From Tsukamurella pseudospumae (GTDB lineage Bacteria > Actinomycetota > Actinomycetes > Mycobacteriales > Mycobacteriaceae), in the NCBI RefSeq assembly GCF_001575205.1, contig NZ_LSRE01000044.1, positions 221,021 through 285,020 of the forward strand: DNA of 64,000 bases. Reading direction: 5' to 3'. Shown here piece after piece: positions 40,089 to 48,584 of the stretch; the first letter of the stretch is position 1, and each line of letters opens with the position of its first letter. The position numbers were made by a program, and so were the translations under genes. The notes below the pieces were generated by a model, which ran no database searches, had not been told where the DNA came from, and saw nothing but the letters and a program-made list of their open reading frames with translations.

Positions 40089-42071
40089 GTGACTGTGAAC
40101 GCGGCCCTGCGCCGTCGCCTGCCCCTGCTCGTCCTGCTGCTGGCCACCGCCGTGATCTACCTGGTCGGGATCACCCGCAACGGGATGGCCAACGACTTCT
40201 ACGCCGCGTCCGTGTGGGCCGGAAGTGAGGACTGGAAGGCGCTCCTGTTCGGGTCGCTCGACCCGTCGAACTCGATCACGGTGGACAAGCCGCCGCTGTC
40301 GATCTGGGTGATGGGGCTCTCGGCCCGCGTCTTCGGGTTCTCGAGCGCGTCGATGCTGATCCCGCAGGCGCTCATGGCCGTCGCTTCCGTCGGCCTGCTG
40401 TACGGCGCGGTCCGGCGACTCGCCGGCGAACCCGCCGGGCTCATCGCGGGCACCGTCCTCGCCCTGACCCCGGCGGCCGCGCTGATGTTCCGCTTCAACA
40501 ACCCCGACGCGGCGATGGTCCTGCTCATGGTCGCCGGTGCCTACTGCACGGTGCGGGCGCTGCAGGGGAGGGGCGGGCGCTGGCTGGCGCTCGCCGGCGT
40601 CGCACTGGGGTTCGCCTTCCTCGCGAAGATGCTCGAGGGGCTGTTGGTGCTGCCCGCGCTCGGGTTGGTGTACCTGATCGCCGCGCCGGTGGACTGGCGC
40701 AAGCGCGCGCTGCACCTGCTCGGCGCCGCGGCCGCGCTCGTGGTGAGCGCCGGGTGGTTCGTGGTCCTGACGATCCTGTGGCCGGCGGACGCGCGGCCCT
40801 ACCTCGCGGGCTCGACCGACAACTCGTTCATGGACCTCGTACTCGGCTACAACGGCTTCGGTCGCGTGCTGGGCCAGAACCACAAGGGCGGCGGCGGAGG
40901 CGGTTTCGCGGGAATCCCGCAGGACTGCCTCACCGCGCTGCAGGATCGTTTCGGTGGTGCGCACGGCGGCCCGGGTGGTCACGGCGGCGGGCATGGCGCG
41001 TTCGGGCAGCAGCCGGGCCTGACGCGGCTGTTCAGCGGCGAATGGGGCCTGGAGATCAGCTTCCTCCTGCCCGCGGCCCTCGTCGCGCTGGTCGCGGTCC
41101 TGTGGTTGCGCCGGCGTGAGCCCCGCACCGACCTGGTCCGGGCCGGCGCGATCCTGTTCGGTGCGTGGACCGTGGTCGACGGGCTCCTGCTGGCCGAGAT
41201 GAAGCAGGCCACGCACCCCTACTACAGCCTGTCCGTCGCTCCCGGCATCGCCGGCCTCGTCGGGATCGGGCTGTGGACGGCCTGGCGGCGCCGCGGCGAC
41301 CGGTCCGGACTGGTCGCGCTCCTGCTGCAGATCATCGCCGGGGGCGGGTGGGCCTTCGCCTTGCTGTGTCAGAACGACGGTGCCGCGCTCTGGGCCCGGT
41401 GGGTCGTGCTCGGCGCGACGGTGCCGGCGCTCGGTGCGGTTCTCGCCACGCGACGGGCCCACGGGCGAGCTGACGGACGGGCTGACGGACGGGCTGACGG
41501 GCGGGCCGACGGGCCGCGGTGGCGAGAGGTGATCACCTGGTGCCTGATCGCGGTGTCGATGCTGCTCGGCCCGTCCGTTTACGTGTGGTCCGGCATCGCG
41601 CACCCGCAGACCGGCGGTAGCCCGATGGTCTCGACCTCGGGTGAGCGCTGGGGCGGGGGTCGTGGCGGCGGGTCGTCGTCGCAGCTCACGACCCTGCTGC
41701 GGGACACCGACACGACCTGGGCGGCCGCGACCAACGGGTCCTCGTCGGCGGCGTCGATGGAGCTGGCATCGCGCCGGCCGGTCATGGCCGTCGGCGGCTT
41801 CACCGGCTCCGATCCGTCGCCGACGCTCGCCCAGTTCCAGTCGGACGTGCAGCAGGGCCGGATCCGCTACTACATCGCCTCGTCGCAGGGGCGCGGCGGG
41901 CCGGGCGCGATCCTCGCGGACCTGCCGGAGCAGTGCCGCGACCTGGATCTCGGCGGCAAGGGCGGGACGACCGGGAGCATCGCGTCGTGGGTGCAGCAGA
42001 ACTACGCGGCGAAGAAGGTCGGGAGCGCGACGGTGTACGACCTGACGAAACCTGTCAGCACGCATCACTAG
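40089..42071 (+). CDS. ArnT/PMT-like (GT39/GT83) membrane glycosyltransferase
   Basis: A 660-residue protein with about ten or more membrane helices and the mannosyltransferase-type first loop: GMANDFYAASVWAGSEDWKA, then DPSNSITVDKPPLSIWV, in which the Asp/Lys residues are the catalytic and lipid-phosphate contacts of polyprenyl-phosphate-sugar transferases. It probably moves a sugar from a polyprenyl phosphate donor to an envelope acceptor. Gly/His-rich loops (HKGGGGGGFAG; GGAHGGPGGHGGGHG) and a tandem GRAD repeat sit in extramembrane parts. The C-terminal ~150 residues form a soluble domain. Ten bases separate it from polA. Confidence 0.85.
   Translation: MTVNAALRRRLPLLVLLLATAVIYLVGITRNGMANDFYAASVWAGSEDWKALLFGSLDPSNSITVDKPPLSIWVMGLSARVFGFSSASMLIPQALMAVASVGLLYGAVRRLAGEPAGLIAGTVLALTPAAALMFRFNNPDAAMVLLMVAGAYCTVRALQGRGGRWLALAGVALGFAFLAKMLEGLLVLPALGLVYLIAAPVDWRKRALHLLGAAAALVVSAGWFVVLTILWPADARPYLAGSTDNSFMDLVLGYNGFGRVLGQNHKGGGGGGFAGIPQDCLTALQDRFGGAHGGPGGHGGGHGAFGQQPGLTRLFSGEWGLEISFLLPAALVALVAVLWLRRREPRTDLVRAGAILFGAWTVVDGLLLAEMKQATHPYYSLSVAPGIAGLVGIGLWTAWRRRGDRSGLVALLLQIIAGGGWAFALLCQNDGAALWARWVVLGATVPALGAVLATRRAHGRADGRADGRADGRADGPRWREVITWCLIAVSMLLGPSVYVWSGIAHPQTGGSPMVSTSGERWGGGRGGGSSSQLTTLLRDTDTTWAAATNGSSSAASMELASRRPVMAVGGFTGSDPSPTLAQFQSDVQQGRIRYYIASSQGRGGPGAILADLPEQCRDLDLGGKGGTTGSIASWVQQNYAAKKVGSATVYDLTKPVSTHH
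41463..41510 (+). repeat. Four 12-bp in-frame repeats (GRAD)
   Basis: Four tandem 12-base units (GGACGGGCTGAC and near variants) encode GRADGRADGRADGRAD in a loop of the glycosyltransferase. The uneven third-position changes point to recent duplication. Confidence 0.95.
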
Positions 42072-42080
42072 ACTGCCGGT

Positions 42081-44855
42081 GTGACTTCTGCGAACTCCTC
42101 GACCACCGTCGCGCCCACCTCCGGATCGGCCGACGGCTCGTCGGGAGGTGGTGCGGGCGGGGGCGGCGAGAAGCCCACGATGCTGTTGATCGACGGGCAT
42201 TCGATGGCCTTCCGCGCCTTCTTCGCGCTCCCGCTCGACGGTGGCCGCTTCCGCACCAAGTCCGGCCAGCCCACCAACGCGGTGTACGGCTTCACCTCCA
42301 TGCTGATCAAGCTGCTCAAGGAGGAGGCGCCGGGGTACGTGGCCACGGCGTTCGACGTCTCGCGGCAGACCTTCCGCGCGGAGATGTATCCCGAGTACAA
42401 GGCGCAGCGCAGCTCCGCGCCGGACGATTTCCGCGGCCAGGTCGACGTGGTCAAGGACGTGCTCGCCGCGATGGGCATCCCCACCATGGCGCAGGAGGGG
42501 TACGAGGCGGACGACATCATCGCCACGATGACCACCCGGGCCCAGGAACAGGGCTTCAAGGTGCTCATCGTCACGGGTGACCGGGACGCGCTGCAGTTGG
42601 TCAACGACGACGTGACGGTGCTCTACCCGCGTAAGGGCGTCTCCGACCTCACCCGCTTCACGCCGGAGGAGGTGGAGGCCAAGTACGGCCTGACACCGGC
42701 GCAGTACCCGGACTACGCGGCCCTGCGCGGCGACCCGTCGGACAACCTGCCCGGCATCCCCGGCGTCGGCGAGAAGACGGCCGCCAAGTGGATCCGCGAG
42801 TACGAGAGTCTCGAGGGCCTGGTCACCAACGTCGACAAGGTCAAGGGCAAGGTGGGCGACTCGCTGCGCGAGAACCTCGCGACCGTGCAGCTCAATAGAC
42901 AGATCACCGAGATGGTCCGAGACATGACGCTGCCCTACGAGCCGCAGGACCTGGCGCTGCAGCCGTGGAACCGCGAGGCGATCCACCAGCTGTTCGACGA
43001 TCTCGAGTTCCGGGTGCTGCGTGAACGGATCTTCACCGAGTTGTCGTCGTCGGAACCCGAGGCGGAGGAGGGCTTCGAGATCTCGGGCGGCATCGTCGCG
43101 CCCGGCACCGTCGCCGAGTGGCTGGCCGAGCACGGCGCCTCGGGCGCGCGGTCCGGCCTCGGCGTGATCGGCCCGGAGGTCGTGGTCGACGGTGACGCGG
43201 AGGCCGTCGTGATCGCGGCTCCCGACGACGAGGGCGGGTACATCGAGCTCGCCTCGCTGACCCCGCACGACGAGGCCGCGCTCGGGGCGTGGCTCGCCGA
43301 CGACGGGCAGCCCAAGGCCGTGCACGAGGCGAAGTGGGCGATGCATGCGCTCTCCAGCCGCGGGTGGTCGCTGGGCGGCCTCACCTCGGACACCGCGATC
43401 GCCGCGTACCTGGTCCGGCCCGGTCAGCGCAGCTTCAACCTCGACGACCTCTCAGTGCGCTACCTGCACCGGGAGCTGCGGGTCGAGGCCGCCGGCGACG
43501 ATGCGCAGCTGTCCCTGCTGGACGATCCCGACGATTCCGCGGGGGAGAAGGCGCAGCAGGCGATCCTGCGGGCCCGTGCCGTCGTGGACCTCGCGGAGGC
43601 GTTGGACGCCGAGCTCGAGAATATCGAGTCGCGGCCGCTGCTCGCGGAGATGGAGCTGCCGCTGCTCCGGGTGCTCGACGTCATGGAGTCCACGGGCATC
43701 GCGGTCGACACCGACCACCTCGAATCGCTGCACGGCGAGTTCAGCGAGCGGATCCGCGCCGCCGAGGCGGCTGCGTTCGAGGAGATCGGGGAGCAGATCA
43801 ACCTCGGCTCCCCGAAGCAGCTGCAGGTGATCCTGTTCGAGAAGCTGGGCCTGCCGAAGACGAAGAAGACGAAGACCGGGTACACCACCGACGCGGCGGC
43901 GCTCGAGGCGCTGTACGAGAAGGAGCCGCACCCGTTCCTGCAGTACCTGCTCGAGCACCGCGACGCCACCCGGCTCAAGGTCACCGTCGAGGGGTTGCTC
44001 AAGACGGTCGCCTCCGACGGACGGATCCACTCCACGTTCAACCAGACGGTGGCGGCCACCGGCCGGCTGTCGTCGACGGACCCGAACCTGCAGAACATCC
44101 CCGTGCGTACCGAGGCGGGCCGGCAGATCCGGCACGCGTTCGTCGCCGGCGAGGGCTACGAGCGCCTCATGACGGCCGACTACAGCCAGATCGAGATGCG
44201 CATCATGGCGCACCTCTCGCGCGACGAGGGGCTCATCGAGGCGTTCAACACCGGTGAGGACCTGCACAACTTCGTCGGTTCGCGGGCGTTCGGCGTCCCG
44301 ATCGACGAGGTCACGCCCGATATGCGGCGCCGGGTCAAGGCGATGTCCTACGGTCTCGCCTACGGTCTCTCCGCGTTCGGGCTCGCCGCGCAGCTGAAGA
44401 TCTCGCGCGACGAGGCCAAGGATCAGATGGAGGCGTACTTCTCCCGCTTCGGCGGCGTGCGCGACTACCTGCAGGACGTGGTCGTCGAGGCGGGGCGCAA
44501 CGAGTTCACCGAGACCATCTACGGCCGCCGCCGGTATCTGCCGGACCTGACCTCGACCAACCGCATGCGGCGCGAGGCGGCCGAGCGGATGGCGCTGAAC
44601 GCGCCGATCCAAGGCAGCGCTGCCGACATCATCAAGGTCGCCATGATCCGGCTGCAGGCCTCGATCGCCGATGCGGGCCTCAAGTCCAGGATGCTGCTGC
44701 AGGTCCACGACGAGCTCGTGCTCGAAGTGGCTGCGGGCGAGAGTGAGCAGCTCGAGGCGCTGGTCCGCGACACGATGGGCAGCGCCGCGGAGATGTCCGT
44801 GCCGCTGGAGGTGTCCGTGGGCTACGGCCGTACCTGGGACGAGGCGGCGCACTAG
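42081..44855 (+). CDS. polA: DNA polymerase I
   Basis: A 924-residue polymerase. The N-terminal 5'-3' exonuclease has LLIDGHSMAFRAFFAL, EADDIIATM and TGDRDALQLV. The central 3'-5' exonuclease-like domain lacks the catalytic DxE set (GVIGPEVVVDGDAEAVVIA), so proofreading is absent, as in mycobacterial PolA. The polymerase domain is complete: motif A MTADYSQIEMR with D700, motif B RRRVKAMSYGLAYG, motif C VHDELVLEV with D877. It repairs gaps and removes RNA primers. GTG start at 42081. In Mycobacterium it is followed at once by rpsA; here 7.3 kb of accessory genes intervene. Confidence 0.97.
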   Translation: MTSANSSTTVAPTSGSADGSSGGGAGGGGEKPTMLLIDGHSMAFRAFFALPLDGGRFRTKSGQPTNAVYGFTSMLIKLLKEEAPGYVATAFDVSRQTFRAEMYPEYKAQRSSAPDDFRGQVDVVKDVLAAMGIPTMAQEGYEADDIIATMTTRAQEQGFKVLIVTGDRDALQLVNDDVTVLYPRKGVSDLTRFTPEEVEAKYGLTPAQYPDYAALRGDPSDNLPGIPGVGEKTAAKWIREYESLEGLVTNVDKVKGKVGDSLRENLATVQLNRQITEMVRDMTLPYEPQDLALQPWNREAIHQLFDDLEFRVLRERIFTELSSSEPEAEEGFEISGGIVAPGTVAEWLAEHGASGARSGLGVIGPEVVVDGDAEAVVIAAPDDEGGYIELASLTPHDEAALGAWLADDGQPKAVHEAKWAMHALSSRGWSLGGLTSDTAIAAYLVRPGQRSFNLDDLSVRYLHRELRVEAAGDDAQLSLLDDPDDSAGEKAQQAILRARAVVDLAEALDAELENIESRPLLAEMELPLLRVLDVMESTGIAVDTDHLESLHGEFSERIRAAEAAAFEEIGEQINLGSPKQLQVILFEKLGLPKTKKTKTGYTTDAAALEALYEKEPHPFLQYLLEHRDATRLKVTVEGLLKTVASDGRIHSTFNQTVAATGRLSSTDPNLQNIPVRTEAGRQIRHAFVAGEGYERLMTADYSQIEMRIMAHLSRDEGLIEAFNTGEDLHNFVGSRAFGVPIDEVTPDMRRRVKAMSYGLAYGLSAFGLAAQLKISRDEAKDQMEAYFSRFGGVRDYLQDVVVEAGRNEFTETIYGRRRYLPDLTSTNRMRREAAERMALNAPIQGSAADIIKVAMIRLQASIADAGLKSRMLLQVHDELVLEVAAGESEQLEALVRDTMGSAAEMSVPLEVSVGYGRTWDEAAH

Positions 44856-44875
44856 GCGCGGCGCCTCGCGGGAGG

Positions 44876-44901
44876 CCGGCGCCGCCCGTGACGGCGCCCG
44901 G
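44876..44901. terminator. Hairpin between convergent polA and isochorismatase genes
   Basis: A stem GGCGCCG (44878-44884) with CGGCGCC (44892-44898) and a 7-base loop; two further C-G pairs form if one C bulges. It is placed where both genes end. Confidence 0.5.
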
Positions 44902-44904
44902 CGA

Positions 44905-45540
44905 TCAGTGCTCCGCGCGGCCCTGTACGGCGGAGGAACCGAGGTCGCTCTTCTCCAGCGGACGACCGTCGGCGACAGCGTCGATCCACGTGTCGGTGCC
45001 CGCGACCGCCGCCCAGTTCGAGTGGAGCAGCACCATGAGGGTCTCGTGGACCTGCTGTGCGGAGACGCTGCCGGCGGCGTTCGACAGGTGGATCGCACCG
45101 GTGGCGTCCGAAAGCACCTCGACGGCGAGGCCCTCGGGTTCGGCCGCGGCCGCGCTGGCGAGCACGCAGTTGTTGGTCATGTAGCCGACGAGTGTCAGCG
45201 TGTCGATGGCGTTCTCGCGCAGCCACTCAGGCAGGCCCTCCGAGGTGAGCACACTCGAGCGCTGCTTCACGACGTGCGTCGCGACCGCCTCGCTGCGCGC
45301 GGCGACGTCCGGGTGCAGGCGTGCACCCTCGGAGCCCTCGGCGAAAACGGGCGCTTCCTCGGGCCAGACGTGCGCGACGGTCACGATCGGAACACCGGAC
45401 TCCTGCGCGGCGTCCATCGCGGCGAGGACCCGCTTGAGCGATTCGTCGCGGGGTGGGTAGGCCACGGCCAGCGGGCGGTCCGCGTCGAAGTACTCGTTCT
45501 GGACGTCGACGACGATGAGGGCGCGGCGGGGTGTGGTCAT
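44905..45540 (-). CDS. Isochorismatase-family cysteine hydrolase
   Basis: A 211-residue hydrolase of the isochorismatase/nicotinamidase family. ALIVVDVQNEYF holds the catalytic Asp, HVWPEE follows, and the nucleophile Cys is in LVGYMTNNCVLASA. Substrates in this family include nicotinamide, ureidoacrylate and various amides; this one cannot be assigned. The start at 45540 has AGGAG upstream. It is divergent from a GlxA-type AraC regulator, a pairing often seen, so the hydrolase is the likely target. Confidence 0.9.
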   Translation of the reverse strand: MTTPRRALIVVDVQNEYFDADRPLAVAYPPRDESLKRVLAAMDAAQESGVPIVTVAHVWPEEAPVFAEGSEGARLHPDVAARSEAVATHVVKQRSSVLTSEGLPEWLRENAIDTLTLVGYMTNNCVLASAAAAEPEGLAVEVLSDATGAIHLSNAAGSVSAQQVHETLMVLLHSNWAAVAGTDTWIDAVADGRPLEKSDLGSSAVQGRAEH

Positions 45541-45676
45541 GGGATCTGCTCCTGTGCATAGGGATCGGATGCGTGAGCGGGTGGTGCTGCTCTGCTCGAG
45601 ATTCATATTCGCGCCGCGCCTCGGGGTAGCGTGAGTGGCAGAATTACTCATCTTCGATGGATTCAGGACAACCGCT

Positions 45677-46621
45677 GTGCAGATCGCAATTCACGCCTTC
45701 GACGGCATTTCGATGTTCCACCTCTCCACGCCCTTGATCTCCTTCGGAGAAGTCGGCCGCCTCGGGCTCGCCTCCGATTGGAACACCGGCATCTGGAGCA
45801 CCGGAGGAGGCCCCGTCCGCGGGCTCGACGGCGTCACCATCGCCACCGCGGACCGGGCGGCGGCACGCGCAGCCGACCTCCTCGTCTTCCCCTCCTGGCC
45901 GAACGATCTCCCCGAGCCCGGCGCGGACCTCGTCGAGGAGATCCGCGCCGCGCACGCCCGCGGAGCGATGATCGCAGGACTCTGCCTCGGCGCATTCCCG
46001 GTCGTCGCCTCGGGCGTCCTCGACGGCCGCACCGCGACCACCCACTGGGCCTCGGAGACCCAGCTCGCGCAGCGGTACCCGGCGGTCACCGTGCGGGCAG
46101 AGGGCCTCTACGTGGATCACGGCGACGTCCTCACCTCGGCCGGCACCGCCTCGGCGCTGGACGCCTGCCTGCACGTGGTGCGGACGAGGCTCGGATCGAC
46201 GGCGGCGACTGCACTGGCCCGATATCTGGTGATCGCGCCTCACCGCGACGGCGACCAGGCGCAGTACATCGACCGCCCGGTACCCGCTACGGGCGAGGGG
46301 CCCATCGGGATCGCGACGACCTGGGCGCTGGCGAACCTCGATGCCCAGCTCACGGTCGACGACCTCGCGGCGCGGGTGAACATGAGCCCGCGGAACTTCG
46401 CGCGCAGGTTCCAGGAGACCGTGGGCGTGAGCCCCGCCAAGTGGGTCCTCAGCCGCCGCCTGGACGAGTCCCGGCGCCTGCTCGAGAACACTGCCTGGAG
46501 TATCGACCGGATCGCCCGGTCCAGCGGCTTCGCCAGCACGGTGACCTTTCGGCAGAACTTCGTTCGGCGCTACTCGACCACGCCGACGTCCTACCGTCAC
46601 CGGTTCACCGAGGCGACCTGA
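45677..46621 (+). CDS. GlxA-type AraC-family regulator with DJ-1/PfpI domain
   Basis: A 314-residue regulator. Residues 1-165 are a DJ-1/PfpI-like amidotransferase fold (VQIAIHAFDGISMFHLSTP, AGLCLGAFPVVASGVLDGRTATTHW), with Cys at the nucleophile elbow. The C-terminal ~100 residues are the AraC double helix-turn-helix (VDDLAARVNMSPRNFARRFQE ... SIDRIARSSGFASTVTFRQNFVRRYSTTPTSYR). The start is GTG 45677, where the domain begins and AGGA precedes; a GTG 14 codons upstream (45635) is less likely. It borders the candidate retron RNA on its 3' side. Confidence 0.88.
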   Translation: MQIAIHAFDGISMFHLSTPLISFGEVGRLGLASDWNTGIWSTGGGPVRGLDGVTIATADRAAARAADLLVFPSWPNDLPEPGADLVEEIRAAHARGAMIAGLCLGAFPVVASGVLDGRTATTHWASETQLAQRYPAVTVRAEGLYVDHGDVLTSAGTASALDACLHVVRTRLGSTAATALARYLVIAPHRDGDQAQYIDRPVPATGEGPIGIATTWALANLDAQLTVDDLAARVNMSPRNFARRFQETVGVSPAKWVLSRRLDESRRLLENTAWSIDRIARSSGFASTVTFRQNFVRRYSTTPTSYRHRFTEAT

Positions 46622-46682
46622 AGCCTACGAACGTCCGGAGCTACGCATCGCGACGACCGGATGTGGCAGTCTGGATTCATGC

Positions 46683-46836
46683 GACGTCGCTCGGGTGAGG
46701 TGGGATCCTTGCGATCCGTCCCAGCGGCAACCGCTGGGGGCTCTGCACAGTTACACCCCGCGTCCCACGCCGGTCCGTGCGCTCCGCGCACCGGGCGGCG
46801 CTCCGGGCGAGTGTTTCAGGTCACCCGAGCGGCGTT
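46683..46836 (+). ncRNA. Candidate retron msr-msd non-coding RNA
   Basis: The region ends 12 bases before the reverse-transcriptase ATG. Its two ends, 46683-46698 and 46821-46836, can pair over 16 bp (14 Watson-Crick, two G-U), the place and size expected of the a1/a2 repeats that flank msr-msd. Inside lie a hairpin GGATC/GATCC with loop CTTGC (46703-46717) and a perfect 8-bp hairpin with loop CAA (46720-46738), together msr-like. A long imperfect hairpin follows (about 46761-46809) with core GTGCGC-TCC-GCGCAC, msd-like. If transcribed, the RT would copy the long hairpin and leave a branched RNA-DNA. I cannot fix the branching guanosine. All folding is by eye. Confidence 0.72.
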
Positions 46837-46848
46837 CGCATCCCCGTC

Positions 46849-48126
46849 ATGACGGCCGTCGAGGTCTCCCGGCGCCTGCCGCGCGGAACGCTGTACGCGA
46901 TCGCGGCGCGTCTGGAGTGGTTCACGGCGTCGCAGTGGACCGGGGAGTTCGTCGCCGCTGCGATCGGCGACCTCGTGTCCACCGATCTCGCCGGCCCCGT
47001 CGCTCGGTTCCTGATCGCCGCACACCCCGACGCCCCGCTCCGGATCGTCGACGACCGTCCCGTCCGTGCGGACCTGGGCGCGCTCCGCGCAGCGCTCGAC
47101 GGCTTCCGCACCGTCGACCTGCTCGACGCGCCGGGCGTGCTGGACGTTCCCGGGCGCGCCCTGCCCGATTCCGCCGCCGTCGCCAGGATGCTGGATCTCA
47201 CTGCGCCGGAACTGGAATGGTTCGCCGACCACGGACAGTGGCTGCGCCACTCGGCCGCGCCGTTGCGTCACTACCGAGTCCGTCGGATGGACAAGCCCGC
47301 CGGGGGAGTCCGCGTGATCGAGGCGCCGAAGCCCCGGCTGGCCGAGGCGCAGCGCCGGATCCTGCGCCACGTCCTGGACCCGGCGGGCGCGCATCCGGCG
47401 GCGCGGGGCTTCCGGCCCGGCGGATCCGTCCTGGCGTACGCGACGCCGCACGTCGGCGCTCGGTCGGTGGTCCGCCTGGACCTGCGGGACTGCTTCTCGA
47501 CGGTGACGGCGCCCCGCGTACGGGCCGTCTTCCGCCGGCTCGGGTACCCGGCTCCCGTTGCCCGCGTACTCGCTGACGTCTGTACGACGGCGACGCCGGG
47601 GGACGAGCTCCGTGATCTGGACCCGTGGCAGGCGGCGGTCCTGCGTGCGCGGCACCTGCCGCAGGGGGCACCGACCTCGCCCGCACTGATGAATCTGGTC
47701 CTGCATCGGTTGGACGCACGCCTGACCGGACTGGCCCGCGCGCACGGCGCCGTGTACACGCGGTACGGCGACGATCTCGCCTTCTCAGGCGCCCCGGATT
47801 CGATGCTGATTGCCGGGATCGTGCCGAAGATCGTGGTGGCCGAGGGGTTCTCGGTGAATCCGGCGAAGACGCGGGTGATGCGGGCCGGGACGCGGCAGGA
47901 GCTCGCGGGGGTGGTGGTCAACACCCGCGCGCAGGTGCCGCGCGACGAGTACGACGACCTTCGCGCACTACTGCACAATGCCGCGCGGTTCGGCGCCGAG
48001 AGCCAGAATCGTGAGGGGCGCGCGGACTTCCGGGCCTACGTGTACGGCCGCATCGCGTGGGTCGGGCAGGGGAGCGAGCGGCGCCGCGAACGTCTTCTCG
48101 CCATGGCTGCGGCCGTGCGGTGGTGA
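46849..48126 (+). CDS. Retron-type reverse transcriptase
   Basis: A 425-residue RNA-directed DNA polymerase. Finger motifs begin near residue 145 (RVIEAPKPRLAEAQRRIL, 155-172). The catalytic Asp of motif A is D211 in VVRLDLRDCFSTV. The B' motif is PQGAPTSP (271-278). Motif C is YGDD (306-309). Motif D follows (GFSVNPAKTRVM, 333-344), then ELAGVVVN (351-358) where retron RTs usually read VTG. The NAxxH motif of classical retron RTs is not seen. About 140 N-terminal residues precede the RT domain, as in larger retron RTs such as the myxobacterial ones. Group II intron maturase and DGR partners are absent. It sits 12 bases after the msr-msd-like region. Confidence 0.88.
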   Translation: MTAVEVSRRLPRGTLYAIAARLEWFTASQWTGEFVAAAIGDLVSTDLAGPVARFLIAAHPDAPLRIVDDRPVRADLGALRAALDGFRTVDLLDAPGVLDVPGRALPDSAAVARMLDLTAPELEWFADHGQWLRHSAAPLRHYRVRRMDKPAGGVRVIEAPKPRLAEAQRRILRHVLDPAGAHPAARGFRPGGSVLAYATPHVGARSVVRLDLRDCFSTVTAPRVRAVFRRLGYPAPVARVLADVCTTATPGDELRDLDPWQAAVLRARHLPQGAPTSPALMNLVLHRLDARLTGLARAHGAVYTRYGDDLAFSGAPDSMLIAGIVPKIVVAEGFSVNPAKTRVMRAGTRQELAGVVVNTRAQVPRDEYDDLRALLHNAARFGAESQNREGRADFRAYVYGRIAWVGQGSERRRERLLAMAAAVRW

Positions 48127-48168
48127 GCGGCGCGGAAATCGTCAGTGCCCTGTGCGAGATTGTCCGAC

Positions 48169-48573
48169 ATGAACAGCGGAGCGATCACCTTCCTCGGCGT
48201 ACGGGTACCGCGGCTCCCGAGGCCGGACCCGATGCGCGTCGCCTGGTACGCGCAGGTTCCGGTGGCCGCGGTGCTGCTGGCGGGAGCGCTCTCGCCGGTG
48301 CGCTTGCCGTCCCTTGTTCTCGGCGTCGGTGTGGCCGCCTGCGTTCTGGGGGCGGGCGCCGTGATCGTCGCGTGGCGCCTCAGGCAGATCTCCGGACTCG
48401 CTGTGCGCGCTGCTGTCGGCACGTTCGTTCAGGCGGTGCTGAACGGTTGGGTGCTCAGTTCGATGGCCTTGCGCGACGGTGGTCCCTCACTGGACACCCG
48501 GATCCTGTGGGGTGTGTTGGGCGTGATGCTGGTGATCAACAGCGCCGTCACCCTGAACACGTGGCGCAGGTAG
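48169..48573 (+). CDS. Four-helix membrane protein after the reverse transcriptase
   Basis: A 134-residue protein with four predicted membrane helices (about residues 24-43, 49-72, 80-105 and 111-129) and a short basic N-terminus. No family is recognised. It starts 42 bases after the RT stop on the same strand, and the next gene follows in 11 bases, so co-transcription with the RT is plausible. Several retrons carry a small membrane protein as the toxic effector, which makes this a candidate, but an unrelated housekeeping membrane protein cannot be excluded. Confidence 0.65.
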   Translation: MNSGAITFLGVRVPRLPRPDPMRVAWYAQVPVAAVLLAGALSPVRLPSLVLGVGVAACVLGAGAVIVAWRLRQISGLAVRAAVGTFVQAVLNGWVLSSMALRDGGPSLDTRILWGVLGVMLVINSAVTLNTWRR

Positions 48574-48584
48574 CGTCAGAGGGC

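Noticed and set aside
39972..43346. A very long open frame on the minus strand opposite the glycosyltransferase and polA
   Set aside because: It is antisense to two clearly real genes, is Arg/Gly/His-rich as expected from reverse reading of GC3-rich codons, and has no domain. The same applies to the long antisense frames opposite the ethanolamine genes and opposite rpsA.
46777..46848. An extended start for the reverse transcriptase 24 codons upstream
   Set aside because: It would run through the a2 arm and the long hairpin, has no ribosome-binding site, and the ATG at 46849 gives a sensible N-terminus.
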